From: an uncultured Eubacteriales bacterium
Lineage (GTDB): Bacteria; Bacillota; Clostridia; Oscillospirales; CAG-272
Length of the DNA: 7,042 bases
Assembly (NCBI GenBank): GCA_900552255.1
Contig: URZF01000079.1
Location: 1-7,042 of the forward strand
Direction: 5' to 3'
Both the position numbers and the translations under genes were made by a program. The notes beneath the pieces were generated by a model. The model made no database searches. It was given only the letters and a program-made list of their open reading frames with translations, and was not told the DNA's origin. Of this stretch, positions 1-5,719 are shown one piece after another. Each line of letters opens with the position of its first letter. The stretch's first letter is position 1.

Positions 1-43
1 TTCCGAAAAAATCACAGCTTTCAAAATAATTTTCAAAAAGACC

Positions 44-72
44 TTGACAAAATGATTTTCAAATGGTATAGT
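44..72 (+). promoter_or_regulatory. SigA-type promoter of the metNIQ operon
   Basis: The -35 box TTGACA (44-49) matches the consensus fully, and the -10 box TATAGT (67-72) matches at five of six positions. They are separated by an ideal 17-base spacer (50-66). Transcription would start near 78-80, giving a leader of about 280 nt before metN. The short inverted repeat GTATA-G-TATAC (66-76) overlaps the -10 box. ATTTTCAAA occurs twice (29-37 and 55-63), on either side of the -35 box. Either could be an operator, but nothing in the sequence proves it. No other good promoter is visible ahead of the operon genes. Confidence 0.85.
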
Positions 73-105
73 ATACAAAAATCTTATGAAAGAAGGCTGT
101 CACAA

Positions 106-210
106 ATGAAGCAGAATCAGATTCAAGCCGCGACTATGCGAATGCTTTGCTCCCGGACAAATACAGTGCGGGTGTTTTGTGCATGCCTTTTTGGCAGTAA
201 ATCCGTTTGA
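106..210 (+). CDS. putative 34-aa leader peptide, Met- and Cys-bearing
   Basis: This short open frame begins about 27 nt after the predicted transcription start. AGAAGG (91-96) lies nine bases before the ATG and is a good ribosome binding site. The product contains MRMLCSR (residues 11-17) and VFCACLFG (residues 23-30), with three Met (1, 11, 13) and three Cys (15, 25, 27) among 34 residues. It has no signal peptide or known domain. Its codons 15-19 overlap the 5' arm of the antiterminator helix (150-160), and its TGA (208-210) lies in the loop of a predicted hairpin (199-222). This placement suggests a leader peptide whose translation senses sulfur amino acid supply, as known for other amino-acid attenuators. 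The frame could also be fortuitous within a structured RNA. I do not recognise a family for it. Confidence 0.45.
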   Translation: MKQNQIQAATMRMLCSRTNTVRVFCACLFGSKSV

Positions 211-264
211 GCATTCGGATTTCGGGCATATTCATAAACGCCGGCATGGCTGATTGTCCGGGAG
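150..264 (+). promoter_or_regulatory. antiterminator / structured leader RNA of metNIQ
   Basis: Bases 150-160 (CTCCCGGACAA) are perfectly complementary to 254-264 (TTGTCCGGGAG), an 11-bp helix. The 3' strand of this helix contains seven bases of the left arm of the terminator (258-267), so the two structures exclude each other. Two more helices nest inside: CATGCC (182-187) with GGCATG (243-248), and a 7-bp hairpin AAATCCG (199-205) with CGGATTT (216-222). A competing hairpin, 157-165 with 173-180 (eight pairs, one bulge), would break the long helix. The arrangement is seen directly. That it regulates metNIQ in response to methionine, SAM or cysteine is inferred from position. The SAM-I core and the T-box UGGNACCGCG element are both absent ahead of the terminator. 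Confidence 0.65.
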
Positions 265-290
265 GTATTTTTTTACCTTCCGGTTTTTTT
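258..290 (+). terminator. intrinsic attenuator terminator in the metN leader
   Basis: CCGGGAGGTA (258-267) pairs with TACCTTCCGG (274-283) to give a 10-bp stem with one G-U pair and a six-T loop. It is followed at once by seven T residues (284-290). It lies about 70 bases before metN and downstream of the only good promoter, so it must be read through for the operon to be expressed. It is therefore a conditional terminator rather than the end of an upstream gene. Confidence 0.88.
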
Positions 291-302
291 ATTGCCGAGT
301 GA

Positions 303-337
303 CCGGAAGGCAGACTACACCGCGGAACGGCGTCCGC
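303..337 (+). promoter_or_regulatory. second structured segment of the metN 5' UTR
   Basis: CCGGAAGG (303-310) is the exact complement of CCTTCCGG (276-283), the 3' arm of the terminator, so read-through RNA can refold away from the terminator hairpin. A small hairpin follows, GCGGA (322-326) with TCCGC (333-337). Just after it lies the metN ribosome binding site (341-350). The bases pair as stated. A role in RNA stability or metN translation is only a guess. Confidence 0.3.
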
Positions 338-362
338 AAAAGAAGGGTGGAAATCAACATAT

Positions 363-1373
363 ATGATAGAACTGATTGGCGTTACAAAGGCTTTTGAAAC
401 CGATCACGGCAGGGTGCTCGCGGCGGACAACGTGAGTTTGAAAATCGAAAAGGGAGAAATCTACGGTATCATCGGTTTTTCCGGCGCGGGCAAATCCACA
501 TTGGTGCGGTGCATCAACCTCTTGGAGCGTCCCGATTCTGGCAAGGTGCTCGTCGGCGGCGAGGACATCACGACGCTGCGCGGCCGGGCGCTGCGCGAGA
601 AGCGGCGGAAAATCGGCATGATTTTTCAGCAATTCAATTTATTCGCCACAAGAACGGTGGAGGACAACGTCGCCTTCCCTCTGCGCTACCGGAAGATCCC
701 CAAAACCGCCATACGGGAAAAGGTGACGCGGCTGCTTGCCATCGTAGGGCTTTCCGACAAGGCGAAATCTTATCCCTCCGAGCTTTCCGGCGGACAGAAG
801 CAGCGCGTCGCCATCGCAAGAGCGCTGGCAAGCGATCCGGAAATCCTCCTCTGCGACGAGGCGACAAGCGCGCTGGACCCGCAGACGACGGAGCAGATCC
901 TCGAGCTTCTCAAAAAGCTCAACACGGAGCTCGGCATCACGATCGTCCTCATCACGCACGAAATGCAGGTCATCAAAAAAATCTGCCACAGCGTCACCGT
1001 GCTCGAAAACGGACGGGTCGCCGAAAGCGGAAAGGTATACGATATCTTCGCAAACCCAAAGGCCGACGTCACGAGAAGCTTCGCCATGACGGCGGGAGGG
1101 CTCTCCGTCTCCGGCGAAGCGCTGGAAAAGGAGCGCCGGCTCCCCGGCAAGGTATTAAAGCTCAAATTTCTCGATGACAGCGCCGGAAAGGCGATCATCT
1201 CCCGGCTCTCAAGGGACTACGGAATCGATTTCAATATCATAAACGGCAATATCGAAACGATCGACGGCAGAACGCTCGGCACGCTCGTCGTGCGGGCGGA
1301 GGGAGACGAGGACAAGATCGAAAAAGCGATAAACGACATGTCCGAAAACGGCGTAAAGGTGGGGGTGATATAA
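363..1373 (+). CDS. metN: methionine ABC transporter ATP-binding protein MetN
   Basis: This is the cytoplasmic ATPase that powers import of methionine through MetI. The 336 aa are close to the usual family length (about 340). The ABC motifs are all intact: Walker [10 protein letters not shown] (38-46), Q-loop Q89, signature LSGGQKQR (141-148), Walker B ILLCDE (161-166) with catalytic E166, D-loop SALD (169-172) and switch H199. Residues from about 260 to the end form the NIL (ACT-like) domain characteristic of MetN. In the family this domain binds methionine and shuts the transporter down when internal methionine is high. The ATG is preceded by AAGGGTGG (343-350), 12 bases upstream. It is the first gene of the operon, ends one base before metI and is controlled by the leader attenuator. 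The family call is firm; the exact substrate (L-Met, D-Met, sulfoxide or keto/hydroxy analogue) is not readable from the sequence. Confidence 0.96.
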   Translation: MIELIGVTKAFETDHGRVLAADNVSLKIEKGEIYGIIGFSGAGKSTLVRCINLLERPDSGKVLVGGEDITTLRGRALREKRRKIGMIFQQFNLFATRTVEDNVAFPLRYRKIPKTAIREKVTRLLAIVGLSDKAKSYPSELSGGQKQRVAIARALASDPEILLCDEATSALDPQTTEQILELLKKLNTELGITIVLITHEMQVIKKICHSVTVLENGRVAESGKVYDIFANPKADVTRSFAMTAGGLSVSGEALEKERRLPGKVLKLKFLDDSAGKAIISRLSRDYGIDFNIINGNIETIDGRTLGTLVVRAEGDEDKIEKAINDMSENGVKVGVI

Positions 1374-1374
1374 G

Positions 1375-2085
1375 ATGAGCCATACAATGCTTCTCGCGGC
1401 GGAAAGCACAAGCTGGATTGCAAAGCTTCTGCCCGGCGTCGCGGACAATCCGACACGTTTCTACAATGCCATCCGCGATACCCTTCTCATGGTGGCATGG
1501 TCGGGCGCCCTGATGCTGATTTTCGGTATGATCCTCGGTGTCGCCCTCACCGTGACGGCGAAAGGCGGTATCCTGCAAAACCGGGTGGTGTATGAGATTC
1601 TCGATAAGCTCATCAACATCCTGCGCAGCATCCCGTTTGTGCTTCTCATCGTACTGCTTTTCGACGTTTCCGGCGCCATCATGGGCACAAGCTCCGGCGT
1701 CAAGGGTGCGATCATCCCGCTTGTCGTAGGCTCGGCGCCCTTCTTCGCAAGACAGGTCGAGTCGGCGCTCGCCAGCATCGGTGGCGGCGTTGTGGAAGCA
1801 GCTAAAGCAATGGGCTGCGGACCCACCGAAATTATTTTCCGCGTTTATCTCAAGGAGGGCGCTGCCGCCATTGCACGCGGCGCGACAATCACCATCATCA
1901 ACCTGATCGGCCTTACCGCAATGGCCGGCTGGGTCGGAGCCGGCGGTCTCGGCGATTACGCCGTCACCTGGGGACACAATTACGGTAAGGACGACATCAT
2001 TTACGTCTCCGTGCTTGCCATCATCGTCATCGTCTGTATCATTCAGCTCATCGGCTCTCTCATCGCAAAGAAAAACACGCATTAA
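1375..2085 (+). CDS. metI: methionine ABC transporter permease MetI
   Basis: This is the membrane channel subunit, which pairs with two MetN subunits and receives substrate from MetQ. The 236 aa are slightly longer than the usual 215-220; the extra residues are a hydrophilic N-terminus before helix 1. Hydrophobic segments at roughly 35-62, 78-98, 108-125, 168-188 and 209-231 fit the five-helix MetI fold. The cytoplasmic EAA coupling motif reads EAAKAMGCGPTEI (141-153), the contact site for MetN. INLIGLTAMAGWVGAGGLGD (175-194) is typical of this permease family. The ATG starts one base after the metN stop with a G-rich binding site (GGTGGGGGTGA) inside the metN end, implying translational coupling. 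An alternative start at Met5 (1387) is possible. Confidence 0.95.
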   Translation: MSHTMLLAAESTSWIAKLLPGVADNPTRFYNAIRDTLLMVAWSGALMLIFGMILGVALTVTAKGGILQNRVVYEILDKLINILRSIPFVLLIVLLFDVSGAIMGTSSGVKGAIIPLVVGSAPFFARQVESALASIGGGVVEAAKAMGCGPTEIIFRVYLKEGAAAIARGATITIINLIGLTAMAGWVGAGGLGDYAVTWGHNYGKDDIIYVSVLAIIVIVCIIQLIGSLIAKKNTH

Positions 2086-2122
2086 AAATCGATTATCATT
2101 CAATGAAAAGAGGAATTTTATT

Positions 2123-2944
2123 ATGAAAACCATCATCAGACTGACATCGGCACTTCTCGCGCTCATACTCGTATGCGGCATTTTCGCCTCCTGCGGAGAA
2201 AAGAAACCCGACACCGTCAAAATCGGCGTGACAGGCGCGGTTTACGAGGACATCTGGGCGCCCGCCATCGCCAAGCTCAAGGAAGAAGGCATCAACGTGG
2301 AGCTTGTTCAGTATTCGGATTTTTCGATCCCGAATAACGCGCTCTCCAGCGGCGATATCGAGCTCAACGCGTTCCAGCATCACGCTTATTTCCGCAACGA
2401 GCTCTCCACGCGCGGCTATGATCTGACCGTTCTCGCTCCTACCTTTGTCATCGCCATGAACCTGTTCTCCAAAACCGTTTCCAGCGTGGATGAAATCAAA
2501 GAGGGCGACGTTGTCGCCGTTCCCAACGATGCGACAAACTACGGCAGAGCGCTGCTGCTGCTTGCCGATGCGGGACTGCTTACGCTCAAAGAGGATGCCG
2601 GCGACACCCCGACCACCTCGGACATCGTCACGAGCAAGGTCGAACTGAAGGAAGTCAACGCCAGCATGACCTACACGTTTTTGGATGACAAAACCGTGAC
2701 GGCCGCCGTTATCAACGGCAACTACGGCGCAAGCTACGGTGTAGACCCGAATACTGCTATTTTCTACGAAAATCTCGACCTCACCAACGACAGCTTCATC
2801 TGTCTCATCGCCTGCCGCACCGAGGACAAGGACAACGCGACCTATAAGAGAATCGCCGAGGTCTTCTGCTCGGAGGTCACGGAAAATCTGTTTGAAGAAA
2901 AATACAAAGGCTTCTTCGTTCCGGCTTGGAACACGGAGAACTGA
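2123..2944 (+). CDS. metQ: methionine-binding lipoprotein MetQ (NlpA family)
   Basis: This is the extracytoplasmic, membrane-tethered substrate-binding protein of the importer. The frame is open further upstream, back into metI, but I chose the ATG at 2123. It has AAGAGGAA (2108-2115) seven bases before it and starts a proper lipoprotein signal: basic MKTIIR, a hydrophobic core (7-20), then F-A-S-C24 as the lipidation site. F at -3 is less usual than L or V. The mature protein starts CGEKKPDTVKIGVTG and shows NlpA/MetQ landmarks: LSSGDIELNAFQHHAYF and VAVPNDATNYGRALLLL. The 273 aa length is normal. It lies 37 bases after metI in the same operon. NlpA proteins bind L- or D-methionine and some relatives bind dipeptides; the metN NIL domain supports methionine here. 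Confidence 0.94.
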   Translation: MKTIIRLTSALLALILVCGIFASCGEKKPDTVKIGVTGAVYEDIWAPAIAKLKEEGINVELVQYSDFSIPNNALSSGDIELNAFQHHAYFRNELSTRGYDLTVLAPTFVIAMNLFSKTVSSVDEIKEGDVVAVPNDATNYGRALLLLADAGLLTLKEDAGDTPTTSDIVTSKVELKEVNASMTYTFLDDKTVTAAVINGNYGASYGVDPNTAIFYENLDLTNDSFICLIACRTEDKDNATYKRIAEVFCSEVTENLFEEKYKGFFVPAWNTEN

Positions 2945-2969
2945 CGAAAAAACACCCGATAGAAAAGCT

Positions 2970-2995
2970 TTCCGGACGGCGGCCGCCGTCCGGAG
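2970..2995. repeat. 24-bp perfect palindrome between metQ and the oxidase gene
   Basis: Bases 2971-2982 (TCCGGACGGCGG) are followed by their exact reverse complement (2983-2994). In RNA this gives a 10-bp GC-rich stem with a GGCC loop, extendable by a T-G pair (2970/2995). The following CCAACTTTATTA is only a weak U-tract, so it would be an inefficient terminator at best. It sits in the 82-base gap between metQ and the next gene. It may protect the upstream metNIQ message or lower expression of the two downstream genes. Confidence 0.7.
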
Positions 2996-3026
2996 CCAAC
3001 TTTATTACGAAAGAACGGTGAATCCT

Positions 3027-4394
3027 ATGATCAACGCATTGAAAGCCATCATTTCCGATCCCGAACGTGTCGTTTCCGCAGAGGAAATCGAAGAAAAATA
3101 TCTTTCCGATTCATTAGGACGGCTTCGCGGGACTGCCGGGGCGCTGGTGTTCCCGATCGACACCGCCGAGGTCAGCGCCGTCATGGCATACGCCTACCAA
3201 AACGATATTCCGGTCACGCCGAGAGGCGCCGGAACCAATCTCGTCGGCTCCACAATCCCGCGCGGGGGCATTATTTTGGATTTTTCCCGCATGGACAAAA
3301 TTCTCGAGGTTGATCCCGACACCTTTACCGCAACGGTACAGCCGGGCGTGGTATTAAAGGATTTTCAGGCCTATGTGGAGGAGCGCGGACTCTTTTATCC
3401 GCCCGATCCGGGTGAGAAAACCGCGACCATCGGCGGCAACATTTCTACCAATGCCGGCGGGATGCGCGCCGTCAAATACGGCGTGACGCGCGATTACGTC
3501 AGGGGGCTTGAGCTTGTTTTAGCCGACGGCACGGTGACGACGGTCGGCTCCAAAAATGTGAAGGATGCGAGCGGACTTTCGCTCAAAAACCTCGTCATCG
3601 GCTCCGAGGGAACGCTCGCCGTCATCACAAAGTGCATTCTGCGCCTTCTGCCGAAGCCGGAAACGACCTGCTCGGTGCTGATCGCCTATCCCGACCTTAG
3701 CACCGGTATTTCCAGCGTTCTGAAAGTCATCAAAGCAAATGCCAATCCCACCGCCATCGAGTTTATCGAACGCAGCGTGGTGGAGCTCGGCGAACGCTAC
3801 ACGGGCATCCGCTTCCCAAGCGATAAGGGCGACGCTTACATCCTGCTCACCTTCGATGGGAACGAAAGCGCCGTCTCCGCCGGTATCGAGCGTGTCCGCG
3901 GCGTCGCGGAGGCGACAGGTTCCGCGGATTTCATCGTACTCGATACGCCGGAGCTGATCTCCGAAGTATGGCAGATTCGCGGGTGCCTTGTCAAAGCGGT
4001 GGAGGCCATCTCCGAGCAGGAGCCGGTGGATCTTGTGGTCCCGATCGACCGCACCGCGGAGTTTATTTCCTATGTTCACAAGGTGGAAAAGGAGAGCGGC
4101 ATACAGATGGTGAGCTTCGGTCACGCGGGCGACGGCAACGTGCATCTCTGCATCGTGCGCGGAAACCGCGACGATGCGGCATGGACGGAGGAGCTTCACG
4201 CCAATATGGAAAAAATCTACGGCAAGGCCTATTCGCTCGGCGGACTGACCTCCGGAGAGCACGGCATCGGCATCGCCAAGCGTCCCTACTTCTTCGAGCA
4301 GATGTCCGAAGTCAATCTCGAGCTCATGCGCGGCATCAAGGATTCCCTCGACCGCAAGCATCTTTTAAACGATCATATTTCGTATCTCAAATAA
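3027..4394 (+). CDS. FAD-linked 2-hydroxyacid dehydrogenase (GlcD/D-LDH family)
   Basis: This is a flavoprotein of the glycolate oxidase GlcD / D-lactate dehydrogenase family (VAO/PCMH fold), oxidising a 2-hydroxyacid to a 2-oxoacid. The N-terminal FAD-binding domain (about 38-210) contains PRGAGTNLVG (65-74), DPGEKTATIGGNISTNAGG (127-145) and KYGVTRDYVRG (150-160). The C-terminal FAD-oxidase domain (about 215-455) contains GHAGDGNVH (365-373) and SGEHGIGIAKRPY (409-421), which carry the conserved histidines of the family. The 455 aa length is normal. The frame stays open upstream to 2892, but the ATG at 3027 matches the family N-terminus and follows GAACGGTGA (3013-3021). It has no membrane segment or signal. 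Relatives often pass electrons to EtfAB, which is not in this window. Its place between metQ and an aminotransferase suggests a methionine-related hydroxyacid as substrate, but glycolate or D-lactate cannot be excluded. Confidence 0.9.
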   Translation: MINALKAIISDPERVVSAEEIEEKYLSDSLGRLRGTAGALVFPIDTAEVSAVMAYAYQNDIPVTPRGAGTNLVGSTIPRGGIILDFSRMDKILEVDPDTFTATVQPGVVLKDFQAYVEERGLFYPPDPGEKTATIGGNISTNAGGMRAVKYGVTRDYVRGLELVLADGTVTTVGSKNVKDASGLSLKNLVIGSEGTLAVITKCILRLLPKPETTCSVLIAYPDLSTGISSVLKVIKANANPTAIEFIERSVVELGERYTGIRFPSDKGDAYILLTFDGNESAVSAGIERVRGVAEATGSADFIVLDTPELISEVWQIRGCLVKAVEAISEQEPVDLVVPIDRTAEFISYVHKVEKESGIQMVSFGHAGDGNVHLCIVRGNRDDAAWTEELHANMEKIYGKAYSLGGLTSGEHGIGIAKRPYFFEQMSEVNLELMRGIKDSLDRKHLLNDHISYLK

Positions 4395-4415
4395 TGGAAA
4401 GGATAATTTCGTCCT

Positions 4416-5579
4416 ATGAGCATTACACCCGACCGCACGGCGGGCTTCACGGATTCGGTCATCCGCAGGATGACCAGGATCAGCAACGAATACGGCGCCG
4501 TCAATCTCTCGCAGGGCTTCCCCGATTTCGATCCGCCGAAGCCGATCCTCGACCGGCTCGCCGCGGTAAGCTATGAGAATTTTCATCAGTATTCGATCAC
4601 ATGGGGCTCCGACCATTTTCGGCAGGCGCTGGCGGCAAAGCAGAGCCGCTTCATGGGCGTGTCGGTCGATCCCGACAAAAACGTCGTCGTGACCTGCGGC
4701 AGCACGGAGGCGATGATGGCGGCGATGCTCTCGCTGACAAATCCCGGCGATAAGGTCGTCGTATTCTCTCCCTTTTATGAGAATTACGCGGCGGACGCGA
4801 TTTTATCCGGCGCGGAGCCGATCTATGTCCCGCTGGTGCCGCCGTCGTTCTGCTTTGATCCCGAGGTTTTGGAGGATGCGTTTCGGCAGCATCCGAAAGC
4901 GCTGATCCTCTGCAATCCCTCCAATCCCTGCGGCAAGGTCTTTACGAGAGCCGAGCTTGAGGTCATCGCGTTCCTCGCGAAAAAATACGACGTATTCGTC
5001 ATCACCGACGAGGTATACGAGCACATCGTCTACCGTCCGCACGAGATGGTCTATCTCTATTCCCTGCCCGGCATGGAGGAGCGCACGGTTTGCTGCTCCT
5101 CGCTCTCCAAAACGTATTCCATCACCGGCTGGAGGCTCGGCTATGTGATCGCCCGCCCCGAAATCATCGATACCGTGAAAAAGGTGCATGATTTTCTGAC
5201 CGTCGGCGCGGCGGCGCCTTTGCAGGAGGCGGCGGCGACGGGACTGGAATTTGGCGACGAATATTATTGTGGATTACAGGAGAAATACACCGAAAAGCGC
5301 GAGCTTTTCATGAAAGGGCTCGACGATATCGGACTTTCTCACACCGTGCCGGAGGGCGCGTATTACGCGCTGATCGATATTTCGGAGTTCGGCTATGCGA
5401 GCGACACGGCTTTCTGCGAGGATTTGGCAAGGAAAGTGGGCGTCGGCATGGTCCCCGGCTCCAGCTTCTTCCGCGAGTCGGAAAACCGCTATGCCCGCGT
5501 CCATTTCGCAAAAAAGGATGCGACGCTTCGCGAAGCGCTCGACCGTCTTTCGGATATCCGCCGCAAAATGCAAAAGTAA
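4416..5579 (+). CDS. PLP aminotransferase class I/II, likely methionine/KMTB type
   Basis: This fold-type I PLP aminotransferase has 387 aa, the usual length. The catalytic lysine is K232 in SLSKTYSITGWRLG. Other cofactor residues are N170 (CNPSNPCGK), D198 and Y201 (ITDEVYEH), and R240. R361 in ARVHFAKKDATLREALDRL should bind the substrate carboxylate. NLSQGFPDFDPP (30-41), QYSITWG and the C-terminal HFAKKDATL block resemble E. coli YbdL, a methionine aminotransferase, and the kynurenine aminotransferase/glutamine transaminase K group. Similarity was judged by memory of the family. It starts 21 bases after the oxidase stop, with AAAGGA (4398-4403) as a somewhat distant binding site, so the two are co-transcribed. 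It may convert 2-oxo-4-methylthiobutanoate to methionine or run the reverse. An aspartate or aromatic aminotransferase role is the main alternative. Confidence 0.9.
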   Translation: MSITPDRTAGFTDSVIRRMTRISNEYGAVNLSQGFPDFDPPKPILDRLAAVSYENFHQYSITWGSDHFRQALAAKQSRFMGVSVDPDKNVVVTCGSTEAMMAAMLSLTNPGDKVVVFSPFYENYAADAILSGAEPIYVPLVPPSFCFDPEVLEDAFRQHPKALILCNPSNPCGKVFTRAELEVIAFLAKKYDVFVITDEVYEHIVYRPHEMVYLYSLPGMEERTVCCSSLSKTYSITGWRLGYVIARPEIIDTVKKVHDFLTVGAAAPLQEAAATGLEFGDEYYCGLQEKYTEKRELFMKGLDDIGLSHTVPEGAYYALIDISEFGYASDTAFCEDLARKVGVGMVPGSSFFRESENRYARVHFAKKDATLREALDRLSDIRRKMQK

Positions 5580-5610
5580 GCTCCCGCACAGAATAAATTT
5601 CCTGCGGGCA

Positions 5611-5667
5611 AAAAAGCCCCGTCTGTGCATTTCTTCATGCAAAGACAGGGCTTTTCCTTTATTTTTT
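5611..5667 (+). terminator. operon terminator, probably bidirectional
   Basis: AAAAGCCCCGTCTGTGCAT (5612-5630) pairs with ATGCAAAGACAGGGCTTTT (5637-5655) across a TTCTTC loop: 17 pairs and two mismatches. CCTTTATTTTTT follows. The six A residues at 5610-5615 provide a U-tract on the other strand, so it can also end the convergent transporter gene. A smaller hairpin, CCCGCA (5583-5588) with TGCGGG (5603-5608), precedes it. Together they fill most of the 140-base gap between the convergent genes. Confidence 0.92.
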
Positions 5668-5719
5668 CTCATAAACACGTTCCCGGCGTTCCTTACGAAA
5701 CGGCATAAGCCCACAAGCG

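Noticed and set aside
80..98. ATCTTATGAAAGAAGG resembles the 5' strand of a SAM-I (S-box) riboswitch
   Set aside because: The conserved SAM-I core (the GGGA, GGCCCGATGAAACCC and GGCAACC blocks) is absent downstream, so only the start looks similar, probably by chance.
317..350. ACACCGCGGAACGGCGTCC and AAGGGTGG resemble parts of a T-box leader
   Set aside because: The UGGN part before ACCGCG is missing (CTAC instead), the pieces are in the wrong order, and they lie after the terminator rather than before it. AAGGGTGG serves as the metN binding site.
2015..2122. Upstream in-frame extension of metQ starting inside metI
   Set aside because: The extension is serine- and arginine-rich, overlaps metI, and would bury the lipoprotein signal peptide that starts at 2123.
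1237..2220. Long open frame of 327 codons on the minus strand opposite metI
   Set aside because: It is a GC-rich shadow frame with biased D/H/R composition and no domain features, lying opposite clear metN, metI and metQ coding sequence.
2892..3026. Upstream extension of the FAD dehydrogenase frame
   Set aside because: It overlaps metQ, crosses the palindrome, is low-complexity basic sequence and is not part of the family N-terminus; the ATG at 3027 has its own binding site.
3519..4361. 280-codon minus-strand frame opposite the dehydrogenase
   Set aside because: It mirrors the codon structure of the real gene and shows no recognisable motif or binding site.
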